Origin: an uncultured Ignavibacteria bacterium
Lineage (GTDB): Bacteria; Bacteroidota; Ignavibacteria; Ignavibacteriales; Melioribacteraceae
Direction: 5' to 3'
Assembly (NCBI GenBank): GCA_937930275.1
Contig: CALGLM010000227.1
Location: forward strand, 1 to 7,044
Length of the DNA: 7,044 bases
Shown: one piece after another, positions 1 through 5,531 of the stretch
How the letters are laid out: every line of letters begins with the position of its first letter
Numbering within the stretch: position 1 is the stretch's first letter
Notes under the pieces: model-generated
Seen by the model: the letters and a program-made list of their open reading frames with translations, nothing else
Database searches by the model: none
Told to the model about the DNA's origin: nothing
Translations under genes and position numbers: made by a program

Positions 1-2
1 AC

Positions 3-1352
3 CCATCTCCCGCAAACGGAGCTACCGGTGTTGCAATTACCGGCGTTAATTTAACTTGGGTAAATCCGAATACGACTACCGGCACTAAAGTATATTTTGG
101 TAGCGATATGGCTGCAGTTCAGAACATGGATGCTTCGGTTTTAGTATATGACGGTACTCCTGTTAATGCTTACGAATGTAGTGCTTTGAACTATTTTACA
201 ACCTATTACTGGAGAGTAGTTGAAACTGATAACACCGGTACAACAAACGGTTCTATTTGGAGTTTCAAAACTATGAGAGATCCTGCTACTTTCTTAGATG
301 ATTTTTCGGCAGGCGCAGTTAACTGGACAATTACCGGAACAGCACCTTATGTTTGGACAGCTTACACAACATGGCCAAATTCATATTTATTACCTCCTAC
401 CGCTACCGGTGCAGTTTTAGCAGCTGATAGTGACGAATGGGGAAGCGGTGCCGGTGCAACAACTACAACGGCAACTTTAACTAACGGCTTAAACATGTCA
501 GCTTTTGATCAAGTTTTTGTTGAATTTGATTCTGATTTCCATATTTATAGCTCAAGCCAAGATCAAGGTTGGATGGATATTAGTGTTGACGGCGGCACAA
601 CATGGACTAACGTATATTACGTAGTTGGTGTTGATGATCGTACAGTTCATAAAACGTTTGATGTTACCGCTATTGCAGCAGGCAAATCTGATGTTAGAGT
701 TCGTTTTACGTATGCTAATACCGGTTGGAACTGGTATTGGGCAATTGATAACGTATCAGTTTACGGAACAGGTGCTGTACCTGTTGAATTAACAAGTTTT
801 GAAGCTAAAGCAGTAGATAATAAAGTTGTATTAAATTGGGCAACAGCTACCGAAACCAATAACAGCGGATTTGCTATTGAAAGAAGCAATGACGGTAAGG
901 TTTTTGAACAAATAGCTTTTGTACCCGGTAACGGAACTTCTACCGAAAGACATCTTTATTCATATACCGATGCTTCATCTTTAAGCGGTACATTTACCTA
1001 CAGATTAAAACAAGTTGATTTTGACGGAACAATTTCTTATTCAAACGCAGTTGAAGTATCAGTTGGCGTTCCAACAGAATTTGCTTTAAGCCAAAATTAT
1101 CCTAACCCATTTAACCCGACTACAAAAATTGCTTTTGCTATTCCGGTTGAATCAAATATTACAATTAGTTTATATAACTCATTAGGTCAGTTAGTAAACA
1201 CAATAGCTGAAGGCAACTACACTGTTGGTAACCACGAAGTTAATGTTAATGCTTCTTCACTTTCAAGCGGTATTTATTTCTATACTATTGAAGCTAAAGG
1301 CGTAAACGGTAAAAACTTTACAGCTACAAAGAAAATGGCTTTAATGAAATAA
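3..1352 (+). CDS. Modular secreted protein with T9SS type-A C-terminal sorting domain (5' partial)
   Basis: Exported, probably surface-attached or released protein of unknown activity. The frame is open to the left edge (449 codons), so the ATG at 108 is internal. In order: a fibronectin-III-like module up to about nt 275 (ends YYWRV...IWSF); a beta-sandwich region, about nt 297-767, with aromatic-rich strands, DISVDGGTTW and WAIDNVSVYG, resembling concanavalin-like 'choice-of-anchor J'/MAM modules; a second FN3-like module, about nt 780-1064 (VELTSFEA, VLNWATATETNNSGF, YRLKQVDFDGT); and a sorting domain, about nt 1080-1349, with NYPNPFNPTTKI, ITISLYNSLGQLV, SSGIYFYTIEA and a basic KKMALMK tail. 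The last module is the signal by which the type IX secretion system takes cargo across the outer membrane (family knowledge). No catalytic motif is visible, so a binding or adhesive role is only a guess. A signal peptide would lie outside the window. Confidence 0.9.
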   Translation, partial: PSPANGATGVAITGVNLTWVNPNTTTGTKVYFGSDMAAVQNMDASVLVYDGTPVNAYECSALNYFTTYYWRVVETDNTGTTNGSIWSFKTMRDPATFLDDFSAGAVNWTITGTAPYVWTAYTTWPNSYLLPPTATGAVLAADSDEWGSGAGATTTTATLTNGLNMSAFDQVFVEFDSDFHIYSSSQDQGWMDISVDGGTTWTNVYYVVGVDDRTVHKTFDVTAIAAGKSDVRVRFTYANTGWNWYWAIDNVSVYGTGAVPVELTSFEAKAVDNKVVLNWATATETNNSGFAIERSNDGKVFEQIAFVPGNGTSTERHLYSYTDASSLSGTFTYRLKQVDFDGTISYSNAVEVSVGVPTEFALSQNYPNPFNPTTKIAFAIPVESNITISLYNSLGQLVNTIAEGNYTVGNHEVNVNASSLSSGIYFYTIEAKGVNGKNFTATKKMALMK

Positions 1353-1369
1353 TTTTTGTATAATAATGC

Positions 1370-1405
1370 AAAAAAAGCCTGTCAAATTTTGACAGGCTTT
1401 TTTTT
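1370..1405. terminator. Bidirectional intrinsic terminator between converging genes
   Basis: GCCTGTC (1377-1383) pairs with GACAGGC (1391-1397), and the stem can extend into the AAA/TTT of the loop. Seven A residues (1370-1376) precede it and eight T residues (1398-1405) follow, so both strands yield a hairpin plus U-tract. It lies 17 bp after the stop of the secreted-protein gene. On the other side, the stop codon of the minus-strand anti-sigma gene (1404-1406) falls inside the T-run, so one element can end both transcripts. Confidence 0.9.
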
Positions 1406-1895
1406 ATGCTAATTGTTTTTTCAGTTTATTAAAATTAGATTGTATAAAATATACAACAATAAGCATTATTAATGTTACCGATGATAATATAATTAAAAAG
1501 TTATTTGAGTGAAGAACCGAATTCAAGGATTCTAAATTTATCTTATCAAATAAACTGTTTTTATATTCAGAAACTGCTAATTGTTTTTTGTTTACATAAC
1601 CAAAGACCGAAACGGCAATAAATACAAAAGTTATAATTAAACTGATTACTACCGAAAGAAAGAATACATTATCTTTTTTATTTTTGGGTAAATTTAGTTT
1701 TTTTACTAAAGAATCGGTAAAATTGGGAGAAGGAGAATATTGTGGTAATTCTTTAAATATTTCTATAGCTTTTTTATATTTGTAATATTCTTCGGCAAAA
1801 ATTTGATCTTCTTTAATTTTGCGTTCAAATGAAAATTTTTCGGCATCATTTAATAAGCCGTCAAAATATAAGTTTATTAGTTCGTTATTATCCAT
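1404..1895 (-). CDS. Putative membrane anti-sigma factor, two membrane segments
   Basis: Probable partner that holds the adjacent ECF sigma factor inactive at the inner membrane. The 163-residue product has a soluble, charged helical N-terminus (about 1-70). Its opening, LINLYFDGLLNDAEKFSFER, has the look of anti-sigma N-termini ('Y.dGeL...E...FE...'). Two hydrophobic segments follow, about 77-101 and 133-151, joined by a ~30-residue loop predicted to be outside, with a lysine-rich C-terminal tail back inside. No HxxxCxxC zinc motif is present, so it is not a zinc-binding anti-sigma of the ZAS type. The ATG overlaps the sigma stop by 8 nt (ATGGATAA), which points to translational coupling. 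The function rests on gene order and the N-terminal pattern, and is inferred. Most relatives have one membrane helix, so the second is unusual. Confidence 0.7.
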   Translation of the reverse strand: MDNNELINLYFDGLLNDAEKFSFERKIKEDQIFAEEYYKYKKAIEIFKELPQYSPSPNFTDSLVKKLNLPKNKKDNVFFLSVVISLIITFVFIAVSVFGYVNKKQLAVSEYKNSLFDKINLESLNSVLHSNNFLIILSSVTLIMLIVVYFIQSNFNKLKKQLA

Positions 1896-2457
1896 TTGAT
1901 ACCTGCTTGAAATTATGTTTATCTAATATGGATTTTAATTCTGTTCGTGCGCGGTGCAAAATAACCTTTACGTTAGATGCGGTTATGCTTAACGTGTTAC
2001 TAATTTCGCTAATACTAAGTTCGTCAATGTAAAATAATATCAAAATTAAACTATATTTAATAGGCAGTAAATCAATATATTTATATATATCACCTTCAGA
2101 TTTTTCTAATGTTCCCAAAATGTTTTCGTCATTATTTCCTAATAAATTATCGTCTTCAATAATTAATTCTAATTCCGCACGTCTTTTTTGTTTTGATAAA
2201 TGACTTAAACAAGTATTATAAACAATTTTATAAAACCAAGTAGAAAATTTACTTTCACTTCTAAAGTAAGGTAATGAATAAAAAGCTTTTACAAACGAAT
2301 CTTGTAAAACTTCTTCAGCCTCTTCTTTATTTTTTAGCATCCTAAATAATAGCGAAAAAGCTTTAAGTTTATACCTATCAACCAGCAATTTAAAATCGTT
2401 TTTATTGCCATGTTTAATAGAATTAATAATTTCGATATCTGAAATATTATTTATCAT
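1888..2457 (-). CDS. ECF-family RNA polymerase sigma factor (sigma-70 family)
   Basis: Alternative sigma factor that directs RNA polymerase to a small set of promoters, 189 residues from the chosen start. Region 2 spans about residues 21-91, with VDRYKLKAFSLLFRMLKNKEEAEEVLQDSFVKAF split across its helices, then FSTWFYKIVYNTCLSHL. Region 4 spans about 125-175 (LPIKYSLILILFYIDELS, ISEISNTLSITASNVKV, HRARTELK). There is no region 1 or 3 and no C-terminal extension, as expected for ECF factors. An eight-codon extension to a TTG at 2481 is possible, but that codon lies inside the promoter described here, so I chose the ATG at 2457. No Shine-Dalgarno is visible upstream, and the predicted transcript starts nearly at the ATG. 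The gene heads an operon with the overlapping putative anti-sigma gene and is likely autoregulated. The stimulus is unknown. Confidence 0.93.
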   Translation of the reverse strand: MINNISDIEIINSIKHGNKNDFKLLVDRYKLKAFSLLFRMLKNKEEAEEVLQDSFVKAFYSLPYFRSESKFSTWFYKIVYNTCLSHLSKQKRRAELELIIEDDNLLGNNDENILGTLEKSEGDIYKYIDLLPIKYSLILILFYIDELSISEISNTLSITASNVKVILHRARTELKSILDKHNFKQVSNG

Positions 2458-2463
2458 ATAAGT

Positions 2464-2494
2464 ATAGACTAAAATATACAAAATAGGTTACAAA
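2464..2494 (-). promoter_or_regulatory. ECF-type promoter for the sigma/anti-sigma operon
   Basis: Read on the minus strand, TTTGTAACCT (2494-2485) carries the AAC core typical of ECF -35 elements. Exactly 17 nt after the AAC comes GTCTAT (2469-2464), with the GTC core seen in many ECF -10 elements. The expected transcription start is about 2457-2459, right at the sigma ATG, giving little or no leader. The same layout occurs on the opposite strand. Assignment to this sigma factor is inferred. Confidence 0.65.
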
Positions 2495-2520
2495 TAAAAA
2501 ATAAATAAATTTTGTAACCT
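2485..2520. repeat. 10-bp inverted repeat forming back-to-back -35 elements
   Basis: AGGTTACAAA (2485-2494) and TTTGTAACCT (2511-2520) are perfect inverted copies separated by 16 bp of pure A/T. No T-tract or gene end sits here, so it is not a terminator. Each arm reads as the -35 element of an outward-facing promoter. A dimeric repressor or activator site is the main alternative reading. Confidence 0.85.
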
Positions 2521-2541
2521 TTTAATTTTCTTAAAGTCATA
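2511..2541 (+). promoter_or_regulatory. ECF-type promoter for the divergent membrane-protein gene
   Basis: TTTGTAACCT (2511-2520) is followed 17 nt after its AAC by GTCATA (2536-2541). This is the same element and spacing as the promoter facing the sigma gene, including a T-rich stretch after the -35. The expected start is near 2546-2548, leaving a ~27-nt leader with a GAGGT ribosome-binding site at 2564-2568. Confidence 0.62.
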
Positions 2542-2573
2542 ACTAATAAACAAATAAACAAGTGAGGTTAAAA

Positions 2574-2912
2574 ATGTTACCCGAAATTATAATAGCCCCG
2601 GTATTTTTTTTAGTAATCGGAATAATTTCCGTAACCTATATTTATTATAGGTTTAAAGAAAAACAAATAATGCTTGATAGGGGACTTACTCCTGAACAAA
2701 TGCTTGAACTTCTTAAATCCAGAGATAGAAAAACAAGTATGTTAAAAATAGGTATTATTTCAATTTTTTTCGGAATTGGTTTAGGTTTAGGCATATCATT
2801 TGAACAATATACGGATTTTGATGCAGCAGTGCCGTTTTCAATTTTCTTTTTTGCAGGTTTAGGTTTTGTTGTAGCGTTTTTGGTGGAAAGAAAATACTTT
2901 ACGGAAAAATAA
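2574..2912 (+). CDS. Small three-helix membrane protein, divergent from the sigma operon (DUF6249-like)
   Basis: The 112-residue product has predicted membrane segments at about 4-25, 57-76 and 86-104. Between the first two lies a charged loop (YYRFKEKQIMLDRGLTPEQM, then LELLKSRDRK). The hydrophobic start followed by a short basic segment and an 'RGLTPE'-like motif recalls small membrane proteins of the DUF6249 kind, which I remember near ECF sigma genes in Bacteroidota; this is from memory and unsearched. I place the start at ATG 2574, because GAGGT (2564-2568) ends 5 nt upstream. A GTG at 2562 would be in frame, but it overlaps that ribosome-binding site. The gene shares a mirrored promoter with the sigma operon, so it is a likely target and perhaps an accessory of the same response. 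No enzymatic motif is seen. Confidence 0.8.
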   Translation: MLPEIIIAPVFFLVIGIISVTYIYYRFKEKQIMLDRGLTPEQMLELLKSRDRKTSMLKIGIISIFFGIGLGLGISFEQYTDFDAAVPFSIFFFAGLGFVVAFLVERKYFTEK

Positions 2913-2934
2913 ATGATTAATTAGTTAATACCAT

Positions 2935-2962
2935 AAGCCGATACACAGTTATCGGCTTTTTT
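2935..2962 (+). terminator. Intrinsic terminator of the small membrane-protein gene
   Basis: AAGCCGATA (2935-2943) pairs with TATCGGCTT (2950-2958) around a 6-nt loop, followed by a T-run to 2962 and more A/T. It begins 22 bp after the stop codon. There is no T-tract on the other strand, so it acts on plus-strand transcripts only. Confidence 0.88.
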
Positions 2963-2973
2963 ATTTTAAAATA

Positions 2974-2997
2974 GAAAAAGGGAATAACATTCCCTTT
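2974..2997 (-). terminator. Intrinsic terminator of the rplU-rpmA operon
   Basis: On the minus strand AAAGGGAAT (2997-2989) pairs with ATTCCCTTT (2985-2977) around a 3-nt loop, and the T-run continues to 2975, with further T-rich sequence beyond a C. It lies about 30 bp past the rpmA stop. With the neighbouring plus-strand terminator it separates the two converging units. Confidence 0.82.
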
Positions 2998-3027
2998 CAA
3001 AAAAAAAGATACAAAGAAAAACTTTTA

Positions 3028-3282
3028 TTAGTTAGCGTAAACGCTTATATATTTTCTATCGTTCTTCTTATATTCAAACTTTAAAACGCCGTCAACCAGA
3101 GCAAATAATGTGTCATCTTTTCCTTTAGAAACGTTTTGTCCCGGATGGAATTTAGTTCCTTTTTGACGAACTAAAATAGAACCGGCAGATACTTTTTGAC
3201 CGCCAAAACGTTTGACACCTAAATATTGCGGATTACTGTCACGTCCGTTACGTGATGAACCTTGACCTTTTTTATGAGCCAT
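3028..3282 (-). CDS. rpmA: 50S ribosomal protein L27
   Basis: Large-subunit protein whose N-terminal tail reaches towards the peptidyl-transferase centre. The 84 residues match the usual family length. The signature [16 protein letters not shown] opens the protein, followed by [24 protein letters not shown] and [12 protein letters not shown]. It starts directly at MAHKKG, so it lacks the cleaved N-terminal extension known from Firmicutes. The ATG at 3282 has a strong GGAGG site a few bases upstream. The gene lies 15 bp after rplU and is surely co-transcribed with it. The operon ends at a terminator here instead of continuing into an obg gene as in many bacteria. Confidence 0.98.
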   Translation of the reverse strand: MAHKKGQGSSRNGRDSNPQYLGVKRFGGQKVSAGSILVRQKGTKFHPGQNVSKGKDDTLFALVDGVLKFEYKKNDRKYISVYAN

Positions 3283-3297
3283 AATTTCCTCCGAAAA

Positions 3298-3606
3298 TTA
3301 TCCAATCTTTGTTACTTCGATACGGGTTAAAAAGTCGCGATGACCGTTTTTGCGTCTGTAAGATTTTCTTCTTTTTTTCTTGAACACAATAACTTTATCA
3401 TCTTTAAGGTGTTCTACCACTTTAGCGCTAACTTTAACATCACTTAAAGTAGGTGCACCGACTTTTGTATCATCACCGTTTGATAATAATAACACTTTAT
3501 CAAAAACTACTTCCGTATTCAATTCGTTCTGTAATCTACGAACATAATAGGTTTTGTTTTCTTCAACTTTTAATTGCTGTCCTGCAATATCAACTACTGC
3601 AAACAT
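3298..3606 (-). CDS. rplU: 50S ribosomal protein L21
   Basis: Large-subunit protein that binds 23S rRNA. At 102 residues it has the typical length. Family marks are the start MFAVVDIAGQQLKVEE, the valine-rich strands VVFDKVLLL and KVSAKVVEH, and the basic C-terminal block FKKKRRKSYRRKNGHRDFLT, which contacts RNA. The ATG at 3606 is preceded by GGAGGA (minus strand, at 3617-3612), and a separate promoter lies upstream. It is the first gene of the rplU-rpmA pair. Confidence 0.98.
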   Translation of the reverse strand: MFAVVDIAGQQLKVEENKTYYVRRLQNELNTEVVFDKVLLLSNGDDTKVGAPTLSDVKVSAKVVEHLKDDKVIVFKKKRRKSYRRKNGHRDFLTRIEVTKIG

Positions 3607-3640
3607 TTAGTTCCTCCAACAGTCTTAAATTAGAACAGTA

Positions 3641-3669
3641 AATGTATTAAAAAAAATCTAATAAGTCAA
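3641..3669 (-). promoter_or_regulatory. Housekeeping promoter of rplU-rpmA
   Basis: On the minus strand TTGACT (3669-3664) and TACATT (3646-3641) are separated by exactly 17 nt. The same elements also satisfy the TTG...TAnnTTT pattern known for Bacteroidota-type primary sigma factors. The predicted start is near 3634, leaving a leader of about 28 nt that holds the Shine-Dalgarno site. The leader is too short for a structured L21-type autoregulatory element. Confidence 0.72.
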
Positions 3670-3699
3670 TATTTTTACAAAATTTAATTTATTCAAAAA

Positions 3700-4749
3700 T
3701 CACTTTTTTAGCTTAAACGAAAATTCTGTTCCTTTATTTACTTCGCTTTTAACTTCAATTTTTGAACTATGTGCTTCTAAAATATGCTTAACTATTGCTA
3801 AGCCTAAACCTGTGCCTCCTACAGCTCTACTTCGTGCCTTATCTACTCTGTAAAATCTTTCAAAAATTCGCTCCAAATCAACTTCCGGAATACCTATTCC
3901 GGTATCTTTAATGCTAATATTGCACAATTTTCCTTCTTCGTTGCAAATAATTTCAATATATCCGGTATCTGTATATTTTATTGCATTTTGTAATAAATTA
4001 ACAAATACTTGTTTTAGTCTATTTCTATCACCAAAAATCTTTAATGTAGGTTTTATATAACCACATCTTATTTCCAATCCTTTTTCATCGGCAAGAGGAG
4101 TAAATTCGTCAATTATTCCTGTTATAAATTCAGCTATACCAAAATATCTAAAACTCATTTTCATTTGCCCCGATTCAATCATTGATATATCAATTAAATC
4201 ATTAAGCAAGTTATTTAGGTTTTCGGTATGTATTCCTGCTTTTTCTAAAAAGGAACGATTAACACGCTTATCGTCAATTGCTCCGTTTAGCAAAGTTTCA
4301 ATAAATCCTTGTATTGCAAATATTGGGGTTCTTAATTCATGCGATACGTTTCCAAGAAATTCGGTTCTTACTTGTTCAAGTTTTTTAAGATTCTGTATAT
4401 CGTTTTGAGTTCGTAAGAACATTGATTTAATTTCCCCTTCCAATTCTACTAAATGTTTACCTAAACTAATTTCATCGGGTGAATTAAATTTATTTTCACG
4501 TATTTTAAAGATAATATCTTTTATTTGGTTTATTTCTTTTCTGCGTATAGAACCAAGATATGTAACTATTATTACGGCAAATGAAATTAAAACTACAATA
4601 ACAAAAAAAAGTGTAGCTAACGAAAGGTCGTAAAATAAGATGTGGAAAAGGAAAACAAATATAAGCGGAAAAATTAGTTTTTTAAAATAGATTTTACCGA
4701 AGCTAAAATTTTCTTTAAAATCACTCGATGTTTTTAAATCTATAGCCAA
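3700..4749 (-). CDS. Membrane histidine kinase, PhoR-like
   Basis: Sensor kinase of a two-component system, 349 residues from the chosen start. Two hydrophobic segments (about 24-41 and 44-66) lie almost back to back, leaving no room for an external sensor domain. A charged helical linker, possibly HAMP-like (about 67-125), leads to the H-box FLGNVSHELRTPIFAIQGF with the phospho-accepting His at 137. The ATP-binding domain shows the N-box NLLQNAIKY (251-259), DTGIGIP (282-288), FERFYRVD (297-304) and GGTGLGL (311-317), so it looks fully active. The only usual start codon before the membrane helices is TTG at 4749, because a TGA closes the frame at 4758-4756 and the first ATG is residue 110. 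GGTG (4760-4757) may serve as the ribosome-binding site. It overlaps the response-regulator gene by 29 nt. Phosphate sensing (PhoR) is possible, but no pst or phoU gene is in view. Confidence 0.93.
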   Translation of the reverse strand: MAIDLKTSSDFKENFSFGKIYFKKLIFPLIFVFLFHILFYDLSLATLFFVIVVLISFAVIIVTYLGSIRRKEINQIKDIIFKIRENKFNSPDEISLGKHLVELEGEIKSMFLRTQNDIQNLKKLEQVRTEFLGNVSHELRTPIFAIQGFIETLLNGAIDDKRVNRSFLEKAGIHTENLNNLLNDLIDISMIESGQMKMSFRYFGIAEFITGIIDEFTPLADEKGLEIRCGYIKPTLKIFGDRNRLKQVFVNLLQNAIKYTDTGYIEIICNEEGKLCNISIKDTGIGIPEVDLERIFERFYRVDKARSRAVGGTGLGLAIVKHILEAHSSKIEVKSEVNKGTEFSFKLKK

Positions 4750-5413
4750 CGCCTTTCACCGTTTCAATTAAATCGGCATATTTATCTAATTTTTCACGTA
4801 TTTTTCTAACGTGTACGTCAATAGTTCTTTCAACTACATATATATCGTTTCCCCAAACGTCGCTTAAAATTTGTTCACGAGGGAAAACTTTACCCGGATT
4901 TGAAGCAAGGTAGCAAAGTATTTCAAATTCCTTTTTGGGCATAAAAACATTTTGTTTATCAATTAAAACAGTAAATTTTTCTTTATCAATTTCAATTGGT
5001 CCAATATTTATGTTATTTTGTTTTTGTTGTTGAGTACTTAAGAAATTCCCTTTTCTTAAATTACTGTTAATGCGGGCTATAAGTTTATTTGGAGATATAG
5101 GCTTTTGAATGAAATCATCTGCACCTATATTTAAACTTTTAATCTCGTCATTTTCACCGGATTTTGCCGTTAAAATTACTACGGGAATATTTTCAAACCC
5201 CTTTGTATCCCTAATTTTTTTTAATGTTTGATACCCGTCAAGTTTGGGCATCATTAAATCTAATACAATAATAGCCGGATTTTCTTTTAGTTTTTCGAGA
5301 GCCTCTAAACCATCATAAGCATAAATTACTTCATATCCTTCATTCTCAAGATTGTATTGCAACATCTCAATTATGTCTTTTTCATCATCTACAATTAGTA
5401 CTTTTGTTTTCAT
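4721..5413 (-). CDS. Response regulator, OmpR/PhoB family
   Basis: DNA-binding partner of the following kinase, 230 residues. The receiver domain (about 1-120) has the acidic pair D9/D10, the phosphorylation site D52 in IIVLDLMMPKLDG, T82 in VVILTA and K104 in FIQKPI. A glutamine/asparagine-rich linker (about 122-136) joins it to a winged-helix effector domain (about 137-228). That domain has KKEFEILCYLASNPGKVFPR, the recognition-helix region VVERTIDVHVRKIREKL and the ending ETVKGVGYRF. The start is ATG 5413, where the receiver begins (MKTKVLIVDDE). A 30-residue extension to a TTG at 5503 would lie across the predicted promoter and adds nothing domain-like. The ribosome-binding site is weak. 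The regulon cannot be told from the window; the layout resembles PhoB. Confidence 0.95.
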   Translation of the reverse strand: MKTKVLIVDDEKDIIEMLQYNLENEGYEVIYAYDGLEALEKLKENPAIIVLDLMMPKLDGYQTLKKIRDTKGFENIPVVILTAKSGENDEIKSLNIGADDFIQKPISPNKLIARINSNLRKGNFLSTQQQKQNNINIGPIEIDKEKFTVLIDKQNVFMPKKEFEILCYLASNPGKVFPREQILSDVWGNDIYVVERTIDVHVRKIREKLDKYADLIETVKGVGYRFKNIE

Positions 5414-5475
5414 AGAAGACTCGCTTATTTTTATAAAATATGTAACCAACGATAAAGAACTAAAAAAAGAATATA

Positions 5476-5503
5476 AATATAATTTATGCTTGATTAAAAG
5501 CAA
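5476..5503 (-). promoter_or_regulatory. Probable promoter of the two-component operon
   Basis: On the minus strand TTGCTT (5503-5498) and TATATT (5481-5476) are 16 nt apart, giving a start near 5469 and a ~55-nt leader. The region is very A/T-rich, so chance matches are likely. No hairpin terminator follows dxs, so read-through from dxs is also possible. Confidence 0.45.
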
Positions 5504-5531
5504 ATAGTTTTAGATAAAATAATTGTTAATT

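Noticed and set aside
108..110. ATG as start of the first gene
   Set aside because: The same frame is open back to the left edge and encodes the first strands of an FN3-like module, so the ATG is internal.
1829..2032. 67-codon plus-strand reading frame
   Set aside because: It lies antisense across the sigma/anti-sigma junction, has no family features, and is explained by the two well-supported genes on the other strand.
2458..2481. TTG-initiated N-terminal extension of the sigma factor
   Set aside because: The extension is encoded within the -35/-10 spacer and the -10 element and would not be on the transcript; ECF proteins fit the ATG at 2457.
2485..2520. Inverted repeat as a terminator
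   Set aside because: It lies between two gene starts, has a 16-nt A/T loop and no fitting U-tract, and its arms match promoter elements instead.
2562..2573. GTG start four codons upstream in the small membrane-protein gene
   Set aside because: The GTG overlaps the GAGGT ribosome-binding site, which is well placed for the ATG at 2574.
3453..3641. 62-codon plus-strand reading frame
   Set aside because: It is antisense to rplU and its promoter, with low-complexity, leucine-rich content and no ribosome-binding site.
5441..5447. TGTAACC, a further copy of the ECF -35 motif
   Set aside because: It points away from the response-regulator gene and lacks GTC at 17 nt (AAA instead), so it is probably chance.
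5414..5503. 30-residue TTG-initiated extension of the response regulator
   Set aside because: Receiver domains start right at MKTKVLIVDDE, and the extension runs over the predicted promoter and leader.
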